Notes under the pieces: model-generated | The model's input: the letters and a program-made list of their open reading frames with translations, nothing else | Told to the model about the DNA's origin: nothing | The model's database searches: none | Origin: DASYXW01 sp035934405 | GTDB lineage: Bacteria > Acidobacteriota > Terriglobia > UBA7540 | NCBI GenBank assembly: GCA_035934405.1 | Contig: DASYXW010000058.1 | Coordinates: 1-64,000, forward strand | Direction: 5' to 3' | DNA length: 64,000 nt | Made by a program: the position numbers and the translations under genes | Shown here: positions 34,878 to 44,273 of the stretch, piece by piece | Numbering within the stretch: the first letter of the stretch is position 1 | Layout: each line of letters opens with the position of its first letter

Positions 34878-35174
34878 CTAGCTGGAATTCGACTCGTCGT
34901 CCACGCTGATTTTCAAGGCGCGAAGGAACTCGGTGTCCTGATTCGTGAGCTGGAACTCGTTCCGGCCGGTGCCGCCGCCGGTCAGCCTCTCGCGGTGGAT
35001 GAGATCCGTCTCGCCCCGCTTGTTGAAGCCGATGGTCACTTCGAGAACGAGAAACAAATCGTATCCGGCCGCCTTGATCCGCCCCATGATCTCGGCGATT
35101 CGATCCGACTCGGAAAGCGATTCGTTGATCGCATGGCCGAGTTCTTTGATCAGCCGCTTGAAATTTTCACTCAA
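34878..35174 (-). CDS. Conserved hypothetical protein, about 98 residues
   Basis: The protein starts as a helix-rich segment (SENFKRLIKELGHAINESLSESDRIAEIMGRIKAAGYDL) followed by beta-strands and a charged C-terminus. It resembles small conserved hypotheticals of Acidobacteriota; no function is known. A longer frame opens at TTG 35243, but that TTG is the -35 box of a consensus promoter, so translation must begin downstream. TTG 35174, with GGAG about 8 bases upstream, fits best; GTG 35198 is the alternative. Confidence 0.65.
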   Translation of the reverse strand: MSENFKRLIKELGHAINESLSESDRIAEIMGRIKAAGYDLFLVLEVTIGFNKRGETDLIHRERLTGGGTGRNEFQLTNQDTEFLRALKISVDDESNSS

Positions 35175-35214
35175 CCGCAATCTCCACTCTGTTCCCACAA
35201 ACTCTGGGCAGGCT

Positions 35215-35243
35215 ATTTTATGGTTCAAGGAGCGTACTGTCAA
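35215..35243 (-). promoter_or_regulatory. Sigma-70 promoter of the 98-residue hypothetical gene
   Basis: Minus-strand TTGACA (35243-35238), 17-base spacer, TAAAAT (35220-35215). Confidence 0.75.
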
Positions 35244-35275
35244 ATGATGAACGCCGCGCCGCGCGGCCGCACCGG

Positions 35276-35305
35276 TTGCGCCGCCTTCGGCCGTTCTCCT
35301 ATAAT
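35276..35305 (+). promoter_or_regulatory. Probable greA promoter
   Basis: TTGCGC (35276-35281), 18-base spacer, perfect TATAAT (35300-35305). Predicted start near 35312, about 40 bases before the greA ATG. Confidence 0.55.
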
Positions 35306-35353
35306 CGGAGGGATTCGGGACGACATCATCGCGACGAAAGCCGGACAGCGACT

Positions 35354-35830
35354 ATGACTCTATCTCCTTCGCCGATCGTCAAGAAACTGCAGGACGAGAT
35401 TCAAGCGCTCGAACGCGAGATCAGCTCGGAGCTGCCCAAGGAATTGAAACGCGCCCGCGCGCTGGGAGACTTGAGCGAGAACGCCGAATACATCATGGCC
35501 AAGCAGCGCCAGGAGATCGTCAACGCCCGCCTGGCCCAACTCAAGCGGCGCCTCGCTGACCTTTCGCTGATCAACATGAGCAACATCCCCCGGGATCGCA
35601 TCGCGTTCGGATCGAGGGTGGTGCTCTACGATGTCGATCGGGGCGGGGAGGTGGAATACAAGCTGGTGACGAGCGAAGAAGCGGACTTCAGCAAGGGCTT
35701 GATCTCCACGACCTCTCCCATTGGCCGCGGGCTGATGGGCAAGAAGACCGGCGACATGGTGCAGATTTCCACGCCCAACGGGACCCGCGAGTTTGAAGTG
35801 CGGGAGATGCAGACAATTTACGACTTATAG
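35354..35830 (+). CDS. greA: Transcription elongation factor GreA
   Basis: The 158-residue protein has the N-terminal coiled coil (residues 6-75; KLQDEIQALEREISSELPKE, ALGDLSENAEYIMAKQRQ, with the acidic tip residues in GDLSENAEY) and the C-terminal FKBP-like domain (GSRVVLYD, ISTTSPIGRGLMGKKTGDMV). It restarts backtracked RNA polymerase by stimulating transcript cleavage. The frame is open upstream, but the family start fits ATG 35354. Its last 13 bases overlap the end of the convergent ccmD. Confidence 0.93.
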   Translation: MTLSPSPIVKKLQDEIQALEREISSELPKELKRARALGDLSENAEYIMAKQRQEIVNARLAQLKRRLADLSLINMSNIPRDRIAFGSRVVLYDVDRGGEVEYKLVTSEEADFSKGLISTTSPIGRGLMGKKTGDMVQISTPNGTREFEVREMQTIYDL

Positions 35831-35997
35831 CCGGCCGCGCCCGGAGCGTCGGAACGCGCCGAGGCCTCGCGCACGCGGGCCTCGAGGTCGGCGAGGTCTT
35901 TCTTGAGCCGCTCCTGCCGCCGCGAGAGACTCCAGGCGTAGACCATGAAGATCAGCCACACCAGGCTGTAAGCTGCTACGAGATATCGATTGACCAC
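35818..35997 (-). CDS. ccmD: CcmD-like haem exporter small subunit
   Basis: The 59-residue protein has one membrane helix (about 4-24; YLVAAYSLVWLIFMVYAWSL) followed by a basic coiled coil (SRRQERLKKDLADLEARV), the usual CcmD form. It starts at a GTG behind an excellent AAAGGAG site. It is the last gene of the ccm cluster, 94 bases after ccmC, and overlaps greA tail to tail. CcmD helps release haem-loaded CcmE from CcmABC. Confidence 0.8.
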   Translation of the reverse strand: MVNRYLVAAYSLVWLIFMVYAWSLSRRQERLKKDLADLEARVREASARSDAPGAAGYKS

Positions 35998-36007
35998 GGT
36001 GCTCCTT

Positions 36008-36090
36008 TGGCGATCAGCTGTCAGCTCGGCGGCTTCCGTTCGATGGCTCGGCTTATTGCTCAAGGCCAATCGCTGACGGCTGAGAGCCTT
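36008..36090. repeat. Inverted pair of degenerate words between ccmC and ccmD
   Basis: GATCAGCTGTCAGCTCGG near 36009 and CCAATCGCTGACGGCTGAG near 36065 are imperfect inverted copies. They frame the middle of the 94-base gap within the ccm operon. Confidence 0.5.
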
Positions 36091-36091
36091 T

Positions 36092-36775
36092 CTAGGCCGC
36101 GAGTTCCCGCCGCAACTGGCGCGCCTCCCGCCGCAACTCCGCGAGTCCGATTCGGACACGAACGAGATAAACAAAGAGACAGAGCAACGCGCCCCAGGTG
36201 ACCAGAATCGTGTACCACATACGAGGGTCGAGGCCCGAACCCTCGCCGCCGCCGATCACGGGTTGTGGGTGTTGAGTTCTCCACCAGCGAATCGCCATGT
36301 AATCGACCACGGCGTCCACGGCGCCGATAATGCTGACCACGGCGGCGAGTACTTCGGTGCGCCCGGGATTGGTGACGTAGGCGCGCAGCATGAGATAGGC
36401 AATGTAGAGGAGCCAGAGGACGAAGGTGGAGGTGAGGCGAGCGTCCCACGTCCACCAGATGCCCCACACCGGCTTCGCCCACAGCGGGCCCGTGACCAGA
36501 ACGCAACTGCAGTAGACAAAGCCGACCTCGGCGCAGGCGTAAGCAAAGTCGTCGGCGGCGCGCGAGCGCTTCCAGAGATATGCGACGCTCCCCAGGAAGA
36601 CGAGGAAATAACCGAGCAGCGCCGTCCAGGCCGAGGAAACGTGGATGTAGAAAATGCGCTGCACTTCCCCCATGGTCAGCTCGCGCGGTGCGTAGAGAAA
36701 GATCATGTACAGCGCGACGAGAAACCAGGCGAGGGTCACGGCAAGGTGCAAGCGAAGCGGAAATGCTTTGCTCAT
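36092..36775 (-). CDS. ccmC: Haem exporter/handling protein CcmC
   Basis: The 227-residue protein has six membrane helices. It carries the haem-handling tryptophan motif WGIWWTWDARLTS flanked by the conserved His in YIHVSSAW and by a second conserved His region near DYMAIRWWR. CcmC presents haem to CcmE in System I maturation. An in-frame GTG two codons upstream is an alternative start. It follows ccmB by nine bases. Confidence 0.92.
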   Translation of the reverse strand: MSKAFPLRLHLAVTLAWFLVALYMIFLYAPRELTMGEVQRIFYIHVSSAWTALLGYFLVFLGSVAYLWKRSRAADDFAYACAEVGFVYCSCVLVTGPLWAKPVWGIWWTWDARLTSTFVLWLLYIAYLMLRAYVTNPGRTEVLAAVVSIIGAVDAVVDYMAIRWWRTQHPQPVIGGGEGSGLDPRMWYTILVTWGALLCLFVYLVRVRIGLAELRREARQLRRELAA

Positions 36776-36784
36776 GAACACCGG

Positions 36785-37453
36785 CTATTCTTCGAGAACA
36801 TACTCGAACAACAGAAACGACACGACGGCGAAAATCAAACTGAGGCCGGCCACGCGCGCCGCGCCCGCCGTGTTGGCCTTTCGCCCCATGCCGCGCAGCG
36901 CGTCGGAGGTGGCGTCGATCGAGAGAATCAGCACCCAGAAGGCCACCGGAAATTGCAACACCGGCAACATCACTTCGCGCATCCGGGTGTTGGCGGCGAC
37001 GGCGCCGAAAATCGTCCCCAGCGCCGCGTATCCCAGCGTGCCCAGCAACACAATGAGCGCGAACCAGCCGAGCGCAGGTACAAAAGAAAAGTTATACCAG
37101 AGCGACGCCGCGAAGACCACCACCACTTCCGCCCCGCCAAGGAACAACAGGTTCGCCAGCAGTTTACCCACAAAAATCGCGCTCGGATCAATCGGCGCCA
37201 GCGTCATGCCCTCCAGGCACGAGTTGTCGCGCTCGGCGGCGAAGGAGCGGTTGAAGCCGAGGATTCCGGCGAAAGCGAAGGCAATCCAGAGCAGCCCTGG
37301 GAGCATGCGCAAGGTCTCTTCGCGTCCGGTCTCAAAAGCGAAGTTGAAGAGGAATACTACGAGCAATCCGAATACACACATCGAAGCCACCGCCTCGCGG
37401 TTGCGCCACTCCACGCGGAGGTCCTTCACGAAGATGGCCCAGATGATGCTCAT
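36785..37453 (-). CDS. ccmB: Haem exporter permease CcmB
   Basis: The 222-residue protein has six membrane helices and the family features VKDLRVEWRNRE at the N-terminus, FAGILGFNRSFAAERDN with the LEGMTLAP segment in the first loop, and VMLPVLQFPVAFWVLI. It pairs with the CcmA ATPase. It lies 37 bases after ccmA, the gap being a TCAGT-type word array (37457-37494). Confidence 0.94.
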   Translation of the reverse strand: MSIIWAIFVKDLRVEWRNREAVASMCVFGLLVVFLFNFAFETGREETLRMLPGLLWIAFAFAGILGFNRSFAAERDNSCLEGMTLAPIDPSAIFVGKLLANLLFLGGAEVVVVFAASLWYNFSFVPALGWFALIVLLGTLGYAALGTIFGAVAANTRMREVMLPVLQFPVAFWVLILSIDATSDALRGMGRKANTAGAARVAGLSLIFAVVSFLLFEYVLEE

Positions 37454-37456
37454 AAT

Positions 37457-37494
37457 TAAACTGTCAGTCGTCAGTGGTCAGTTCTCAGTTTCAT
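37457..37494. repeat. TCAGT word array between ccmA and ccmB
   Basis: CTGTCAGTCGTCAGTGGTCA followed by GTTCTCAGTTTC gives four or five degenerate copies of a TCAGTnG word in the short gap within the operon. Confidence 0.6.
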
Positions 37495-38231
37495 TCCTTA
37501 ATCAGGGAGTGTTTTCCTGATACAGCATTAATGCCGAGCGACTCCAGCGGCGCCAGGCTGAGCGGCCCATCGTAGCGCACCTGTCCGTTCTCCAGCGCCA
37601 CCAGGCGTTGAGCGATGGCTGCGCCCTGCTCAAAGCTGTGAGTGGAAAAGACCACGGCCCTTCCCTCTTCGGGCAGGCGGCGCAATACGTCCTCCAGGTT
37701 CGTAGTCGCTGAGGCGTCAAGACCGGTGAAGGGCTCATCGAGCAGCAGGAAATCCGGCTCGTGCAGAAACGCGCGGGCAAGCGTTACCCGTTGCTGCAAG
37801 CCGCGCGACAGCGTGCGGACCGGCTCACGGTCACGACCGCGAAGGGAGAATAGGTCAAGCGCCCGGTCGGTCTTCCGCTCCAAACCGCCAAGACCGAAAA
37901 GCGTGCCGAAGAACCTCAAGTTCTCCCGCGCCGTCAGTTCGCCATAAAGAAACGTCGCGTGGGAGACGAAGCCGACATGGGCTTTCGACGCCGACCGATT
38001 GCGCGCCAGGCTCTCGCCCGCAAAGAGGACTTCGCCCTCGTTGGGACGGGCGAGCGCGGCGAGCGTCCGCAGCAGCGTCGTCTTGCCGGCGCCGTTCGGT
38101 CCGTATAGAAGCACGGAATCTCCCGGCGTCACGCGCATGCTGACGCGCCGTAAGGCCACGAGGTCGCCGAAGAATTTGGAAACCTCGCGGGCTTCAAGCG
38201 TCCACTCAGCGCGGACTTGGTCGGGCAGCAT
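37491..38231 (-). CDS. ccmA: Haem exporter ATPase CcmA
   Basis: The 246-residue ABC ATPase shows Walker A GPNGAGKTT, a signature RTLSRGLQQRV (SRGxxQR, as in other CcmA proteins) and Walker B LLLDEPFTGLD followed by the switch His in VVFSTHSF. It powers release of holo-CcmE by CcmABCD. Its start overlaps the end of the preceding carboxypeptidase-regulatory gene by 26 bases, showing tight coupling. Confidence 0.94.
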   Translation of the reverse strand: MLPDQVRAEWTLEAREVSKFFGDLVALRRVSMRVTPGDSVLLYGPNGAGKTTLLRTLAALARPNEGEVLFAGESLARNRSASKAHVGFVSHATFLYGELTARENLRFFGTLFGLGGLERKTDRALDLFSLRGRDREPVRTLSRGLQQRVTLARAFLHEPDFLLLDEPFTGLDASATTNLEDVLRRLPEEGRAVVFSTHSFEQGAAIAQRLVALENGQVRYDGPLSLAPLESLGINAVSGKHSLIKE

Positions 38232-39471
38232 AGGACTCGAGAAGAGCGGGTGGGCTTTTTTTCAGGATTGCGACCAGCCTGGCTTTCAGTTCCAGGCGCT
38301 CCTTCCAGTAGTTTCTTTCAGGAACCTTGCCGGCGGCAAAAAGCTCGTCAAGGTCGGCGATGGAATTGAGCAGCGTCTCAACCTTGGCGCCGAATTTCTT
38401 CTGCGCGGGACCCGCGCCACGCTGTTTCCATCGGGGCCACTCTTTGGCGAAGCGCACGCCGAGCGCCCACAGCAACAGGAGCAGAAAGGCTGCGGCAATC
38501 GGCAGACGAAGCCGGCTTGCGGAATCCGGCAGGATCTCCACTTGTTGTCCGGGTTGCTGTCCCTGACCCTGGTCGCTGGTCGAGCCCGCCGGGACCGGGC
38601 CGGACTCTCCACTGAAGCGGGCTTCGAGCGTCGCGCCGGGCGGCACGGCGGCGGCCTCCAGCTTCTGCACGTTGTTCGCGCTGTCCTGACCGGCCGGCTT
38701 AAAGAGCGGAGCTTCGACCGACAGGCTGGCCGGGTAGACATACAGGCCGGCGCGGCCGACAGGATAAGGCGGCCGGTCCTTGATCTCGAACCCGGAAGGC
38801 GAATAGGCAAGCTCGTATTGCACGGTGACGAGGGTCACGCCGGGCTTGAGCGGGTAACGGATGAAGAACTCGCCCGGCGCCTGGCCGGGCTGCGGCGTCT
38901 GCGGAATCGGCATGTTGAGCAAGCCCTGCACCGAGACACCAAGCTGGCCGGCGGCGGCGGGAATGCGGAAGGCGAGCGTGCCGGAATCATTCGTGTACGC
39001 ACGCGGTGGCTGGCTGGTGTTGGCGATTTCGTAGTCCTCCTGAACGCGGGCCTTGTCACCCTCAGCGGCGACCAGGGCGCGAAACTCCGGAATCGAAACT
39101 TTCTCGGCCCGCCGCATGGAATCGTAAATCTTCACGTCCACCTGCGCGCGGCCGTTCGAGTCGAATTTCACCGGCTCGTTGTAAGTAACACCCTGGTAAA
39201 CGGTAGACAGCAGGTAGAAGGACTTCGCATCGATCGTCCCCTGCTCGAACGCGAAGTGGCCACTCGCGTCGGTCGGGACCGTTCCGACTTGCTGCATTCC
39301 GCCGCGCGGCAAGAGCAGCTTCACCTCTTGTTTCGCGGCGGGACGGTTGGACGTGCCGTTCGTGACGGTGCCTTCGATCTGCGCTTGAGCGAGCAGCGCC
39401 GCGGGCGAGAGGGCTGCCGCTATCAGAGCGAGCAAGAGCAAGAGAATGTTGATTGGGCGACGAAGTCTCAT
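38206..39471 (-). CDS. Carboxypeptidase-regulatory membrane protein in the ccm cluster
   Basis: The 421-residue protein has a signal peptide (1-29), a carboxypeptidase-regulatory beta-sandwich (about 30-110; IEGTVTNGTS, DASGHFAFEQG), a second beta-rich domain to about 300, a Gln/Gly-rich linker, one membrane helix (about 333-350) and a cytosolic basic helical tail of about 70 residues. It is not a classical Ccm protein. Its position between the ccmI-like gene and ccmA, and its 26-base overlap with ccmA, suggest an accessory role in cytochrome c assembly or envelope anchoring (inference). Confidence 0.7.
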   Translation of the reverse strand: MRLRRPINILLLLLALIAAALSPAALLAQAQIEGTVTNGTSNRPAAKQEVKLLLPRGGMQQVGTVPTDASGHFAFEQGTIDAKSFYLLSTVYQGVTYNEPVKFDSNGRAQVDVKIYDSMRRAEKVSIPEFRALVAAEGDKARVQEDYEIANTSQPPRAYTNDSGTLAFRIPAAAGQLGVSVQGLLNMPIPQTPQPGQAPGEFFIRYPLKPGVTLVTVQYELAYSPSGFEIKDRPPYPVGRAGLYVYPASLSVEAPLFKPAGQDSANNVQKLEAAAVPPGATLEARFSGESGPVPAGSTSDQGQGQQPGQQVEILPDSASRLRLPIAAAFLLLLLWALGVRFAKEWPRWKQRGAGPAQKKFGAKVETLLNSIADLDELFAAGKVPERNYWKERLELKARLVAILKKSPPALLESYAARPSPR

Positions 39472-39473
39472 GA

Positions 39474-39935
39474 CTACCTGTTCCCTGCCCCCTGTCCCCT
39501 GTCCCCCAATCGAGCGCCGCAATCGCCGCAGAACTTCACCGGCAGCGGATTCTCAAAACCGCACTTGGGGCAGACGTACTCGTCCTTGGGCGGAATCCGG
39601 CGCTGCGCGCGCCGCGAGGCGACTTCCTGCTCAATGAAGGCATCCTCGGGGCTGGAGCGCTCGATCTCCTGCGCCGCCGTGAGGAGGCGCACCGCCTCGG
39701 CGGTGTAACTTTCACGGAGCGATTCGTAATCGTCGCGCGCAATCTTCTTGGCGCGATACTCGAACTCCAGATCCTGGATATTCTCATAAAGCACCAGCCG
39801 CCGGCGCTTCAGGTCACCGAGCGGAGTGACGTCGATGGGCAGCGTGCCTCGCCCCTCAGCCGCGGTCGAGAGCAGCGGATAGGCTACGAAGACCGCCAAG
39901 GCCAACGAGATTGCGAATGCGATGCCCATGGACAT
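39474..39935 (-). CDS. CcmI-like zinc-ribbon membrane protein
   Basis: The 153-residue protein has an N-terminal membrane helix (3-22), a CcmI-type helical segment (LYENIQDLEFEYRAKKIARD, then DYESLRESYTAEAVRLL) and a C-terminal zinc ribbon with CPKC and CGDC. CcmI holds apocytochrome for haem attachment; here the usual TPR part is absent and replaced by the ribbon. The last residues (RGQGAGNR) are encoded by a GGGGACAGG word array that continues to the next start codon. Confidence 0.7.
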   Translation of the reverse strand: MSMGIAFAISLALAVFVAYPLLSTAAEGRGTLPIDVTPLGDLKRRRLVLYENIQDLEFEYRAKKIARDDYESLRESYTAEAVRLLTAAQEIERSSPEDAFIEQEVASRRAQRRIPPKDEYVCPKCGFENPLPVKFCGDCGARLGDRGQGAGNR

Positions 39936-39941
39936 AGATGG

Positions 39942-40421
39942 TCAGCGGCCCAGTCCCGAAGCCTTCATCTCCTCTTCCATCTCCGCCAGCAATTTGGGAT
40001 CAACCGCTGTGGGCGCGCCGGCTGGCGACGCGGAGACTTCCACCCGCCGCCAGCGCCGGACGATCACGACGACGAACCACAAGCCGGCCAGGAAGCCGAC
40101 GACCGGCAGAATCCAGATGGTCAGGTTGAAGCCGCTCGCGGGCGGGGCGGCGAGCACCTTCACTCCGTAGCGCAGGACGAAATCCTGCAGGATGGTGGTC
40201 TCGCTCTTGCCTGCGGCGATCTCCTTGTCAGCCATGGCCTGCATCTCGGTGCGCGAGGAGCACATGTAGTGATTGCAGGCCGCGACGGTCTGGTTACACC
40301 CGCACTGGCAGATGACGCCGTCGCCAATGGATTTGGCGGTGGGCGCGGAGCCAGACGCGCGAGCGGCCGGGATTCCTGAGACCAGCAGGGCGAGAGCCGT
40401 GATGGCGATCCTAAGACGCAA
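39942..40421 (-). CDS. ccmH: Cytochrome c maturation protein CcmH
   Basis: The 159-residue protein has a signal peptide (1-23), a periplasmic three-helix domain with a redox Cys cluster (CQCGCNQ at 38-44, then C49 and C54), one membrane helix (about 101-120) and a short cytosolic tail. The classical proteobacterial LRCxxCQN motif is replaced by CxCGCNQ, a form common outside Proteobacteria. CcmH reduces apocytochrome Cys residues for haem ligation. It lies six bases from the ccmI-like gene. Confidence 0.85.
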   Translation of the reverse strand: MRLRIAITALALLVSGIPAARASGSAPTAKSIGDGVICQCGCNQTVAACNHYMCSSRTEMQAMADKEIAAGKSETTILQDFVLRYGVKVLAAPPASGFNLTIWILPVVGFLAGLWFVVVIVRRWRRVEVSASPAGAPTAVDPKLLAEMEEEMKASGLGR

Positions 40422-40424
40422 GAG

Positions 40425-40904
40425 CTAGATCGACCTCCTTCCTTTGCCATTGCCGCCGAAACGGCGTTCAAGCGCGCCAATGAAAGCGTTCAGGTGCTGC
40501 TCCGTTTTCTTTTGTGCTTCCGCGAGCGCCTGGTGGGACTCTCGCAACCCGGCAAGCGCATTTTCCATCCGAACTTGGCCTCTGGCAAGCTCGGCACCGA
40601 ATGTCGAGAGTTGCATGATTTCAGACGAAGTCTTCGCCTGCTGTTGGAGGACGAAGTCGATAGATTTCTCTACCCGGCCCTCGAACTCCGCCTGCCGCTC
40701 GTGCAGTCGGCTCTCGAACTGTGCCTGGCGCTCCGCCATCCGGCTCTCGAACTGCGCCTGGCGCTCCGCCATGGATTCGATGGTCCGCTGAACATTGGCC
40801 TCGAATCTCACCAGCCGCTCGTCAGCTTTCGCCTGCCGCTCGTCGGCCTTCGCCTGCTGCTGAAGAATGAACTCCATCGAACGTTCCAGGTCATCATGAG
40901 TCAT
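40425..40904 (-). CDS. Coiled-coil protein with 11-residue repeats, inserted in the ccm cluster
   Basis: The 159-residue soluble protein is predicted to be one long coiled coil. Residues 15-32 contain a repeat of QAKADER, and residues 47-80 hold three tandem 11-residue units (AERQAQFESRM, AERQAQFESRL, HERQAEFEGRV). Eleven-residue periodicity suggests a right-handed coiled coil. It lies three bases from ccmH and 19 bases from ccmF, so it is co-transcribed with them. It resembles the protein at 46062 (both begin with a short acidic helix, then a Phe-Leu/Ile-Leu motif and DERL/DARL). Function unknown. Confidence 0.75.
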   Translation of the reverse strand: MTHDDLERSMEFILQQQAKADERQAKADERLVRFEANVQRTIESMAERQAQFESRMAERQAQFESRLHERQAEFEGRVEKSIDFVLQQQAKTSSEIMQLSTFGAELARGQVRMENALAGLRESHQALAEAQKKTEQHLNAFIGALERRFGGNGKGRRSI

Positions 40905-40923
40905 TGCTATCTATCTCCTGACC

Positions 40924-42960
<2,037 letters not shown>

Positions 42961-43146
42961 GGTTTCACCCTAAACGCCAAAGGCTTCACAGGAGCCGTAA
43001 TTCAACTAACTGTCTTTTTCTTCAATTAGTTGACGGCTTTAATGTCGTTAAGTCAAATAGTTTCAGCTAATTGGCGCTCTAAGAAAAATGCACGTTGATT
43101 CCAAATGACATTCAGGCTTTGTTTTTATAAGAACAACAATTTCTTG
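42961..43146. other. AT-rich gap between ccmE and ccmF with an inverted repeat
   Basis: The gap is much more AT-rich than its neighbours. TCAACTAA (43002-43009) and TTAGTTGA (43026-43033) are a perfect inverted pair with a 16-base loop, which could be an operator or a weak stem. No clear sigma-70 promoter was found. Confidence 0.5.
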
Positions 43147-43575
43147 CTACCTGTTTGCGCCGAGGGCGGCAACCTTGCCTGGCTGAACCCCGGGCGGCGC
43201 GGCTTGATACTTGGATGCGCACTTGGCCTGAATCTTGTCGGCTTGAAACACGCCAGCGGACGTGTAATCGCCCTCGATGATCGCCTGCGCGCCACCCACG
43301 AAGGTGTCCGGCAGGGTGTCGCTGCCGGTGTAAGTCACCGGGACGGCAGCGGTGTCCTGCGCCAGGCGGAAGGTCACGACCCCGTTGTGGCGCTCAATCG
43401 ATCCCGCCGCCACCACGCCGCCGACACGGACGTGGCGCCGCGCGGTTTTGCCTCCCACGAGTTCACTGACCGTGACATAGTACGTCTTGCTCTGTTGAAA
43501 GCCGGAGAAGGCCTCCCAGGCTACTACACCGAGGATGATGGCGATTCCGATGCCGAATTTCAGCGTCTTGTTCAT
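43147..43575 (-). CDS. ccmE: Haem chaperone CcmE, CxxxY type
   Basis: The 142-residue protein has an N-terminal membrane anchor (7-26) and the CcmE OB-fold (VRVGGVVAAGSI, VTYTGSDTLPDTF, GAQAIIEGDY). The residue that binds haem covalently in Escherichia coli is a His in HxxxY; here the motif is C119-A-S-K-Y123, the Cys variant known from sulfate reducers and archaea. CcmE carries haem from CcmC to CcmF. The ATG with GGGAGC upstream was chosen. It is separated from ccmF by 186 bases but has the same orientation. Confidence 0.92.
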   Translation of the reverse strand: MNKTLKFGIGIAIILGVVAWEAFSGFQQSKTYYVTVSELVGGKTARRHVRVGGVVAAGSIERHNGVVTFRLAQDTAAVPVTYTGSDTLPDTFVGGAQAIIEGDYTSAGVFQADKIQAKCASKYQAAPPGVQPGKVAALGANR

Positions 43576-43604
43576 GGGTTCATGCTCCCGGCGCCGTGGC
43601 CTCG

Positions 43605-43634
43605 CGTTGGGCTGTGGGCGGAGGCGCCCAGCCC
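43605..43634. repeat. Strong hairpin upstream of ccmE
   Basis: TTGGGCT, GGGCG, GAGG, CGCCC and AGCCCAA form a nearly perfect stem with a four-base loop. It lies just upstream of the ccmE ribosome site and may be a dispersed repeat or an mRNA leader structure. Confidence 0.5.
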
Positions 43635-43804
43635 AATTCTGCACCCGACGGGCATCGCAGTCAATCGGATATCACGGGGTGTTTTCGGGGTGGTCAATAC
43701 CTTCCAGACGTTCGGGCGTATTCCACGCGCGACACCCCTGCTGCCGCGCGGAGGATGGCGGTTCAGCAAGTGTGTTACATTGACCTGAGCAGAAGGAGTC
43801 GCTG

Positions 43805-44248
43805 ATGTCGCGCAGGCACATTGCGATCATGGTGCTGGCCATTGTGGTCACCGCGGCTCTGAGCGCGCTCGTGGCTTACCGGCGCGCGATCGGACACCGG
43901 GCGGCAGTCTCGGACGTTGCGGATGCGGCCGGACCAAGCGCAACGGCCACTGACGACGCCCAGTGCGTCGCCATCGACCAGGCCGCCGGGCACGTGGGCG
44001 AAAACCGATGCATTTCGGGACGCGTCCTGCGCGTTTACGCGTCGCGCGGCGGCAATACGTTTCTCGACTTCTGCCAGGACTACCGCCAGTGCCCTTTCAC
44101 CAGCATCATCTTTGCCGCCGACCGGCAGAAGTTCGGCAACCTCGAGACGCTTGCGGGGCGCGACATTGAGATTCGCGGCAAGATTGAGCTTTACCAGGGC
44201 CGCGCCGAAATCGTGATTCACGACGCCGAGCAGATTAAGGCTCCGTAA
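43805..44248 (+). CDS. Membrane-anchored OB-fold protein
   Basis: The 147-residue protein has an N-terminal membrane anchor (7-25), a variable linker, and an OB-fold of the nucleic-acid-binding-like type (ISGRVLRVYASRGGNTFLDF, SIIFAADRQKF, GRDIEIRGKIELYQGRAEIVI). Cys residues at about 54, 69, 90 and 97 could form disulfides in the periplasm. AAGGAG lies 5-6 bases ahead of the ATG. It is divergent from ccmE, and a role with it is only positional inference; the next TPR gene may be in the same transcript. Confidence 0.6.
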   Translation: MSRRHIAIMVLAIVVTAALSALVAYRRAIGHRAAVSDVADAAGPSATATDDAQCVAIDQAAGHVGENRCISGRVLRVYASRGGNTFLDFCQDYRQCPFTSIIFAADRQKFGNLETLAGRDIEIRGKIELYQGRAEIVIHDAEQIKAP

Positions 44249-44273
44249 ACGGCGCCAAAAACGGACATCAAAA

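Noticed and set aside
35175..35243. TTG 35243 as start of the small hypothetical gene
   Set aside because: This TTG is the first half of the TTGACA -35 box; translation must start after the predicted transcript start near 35208.
37999..39708. 569-codon plus-strand frame across ccmA and its upstream genes
   Set aside because: It runs antisense through three well-supported ccm-cluster genes and has no recognisable domain.
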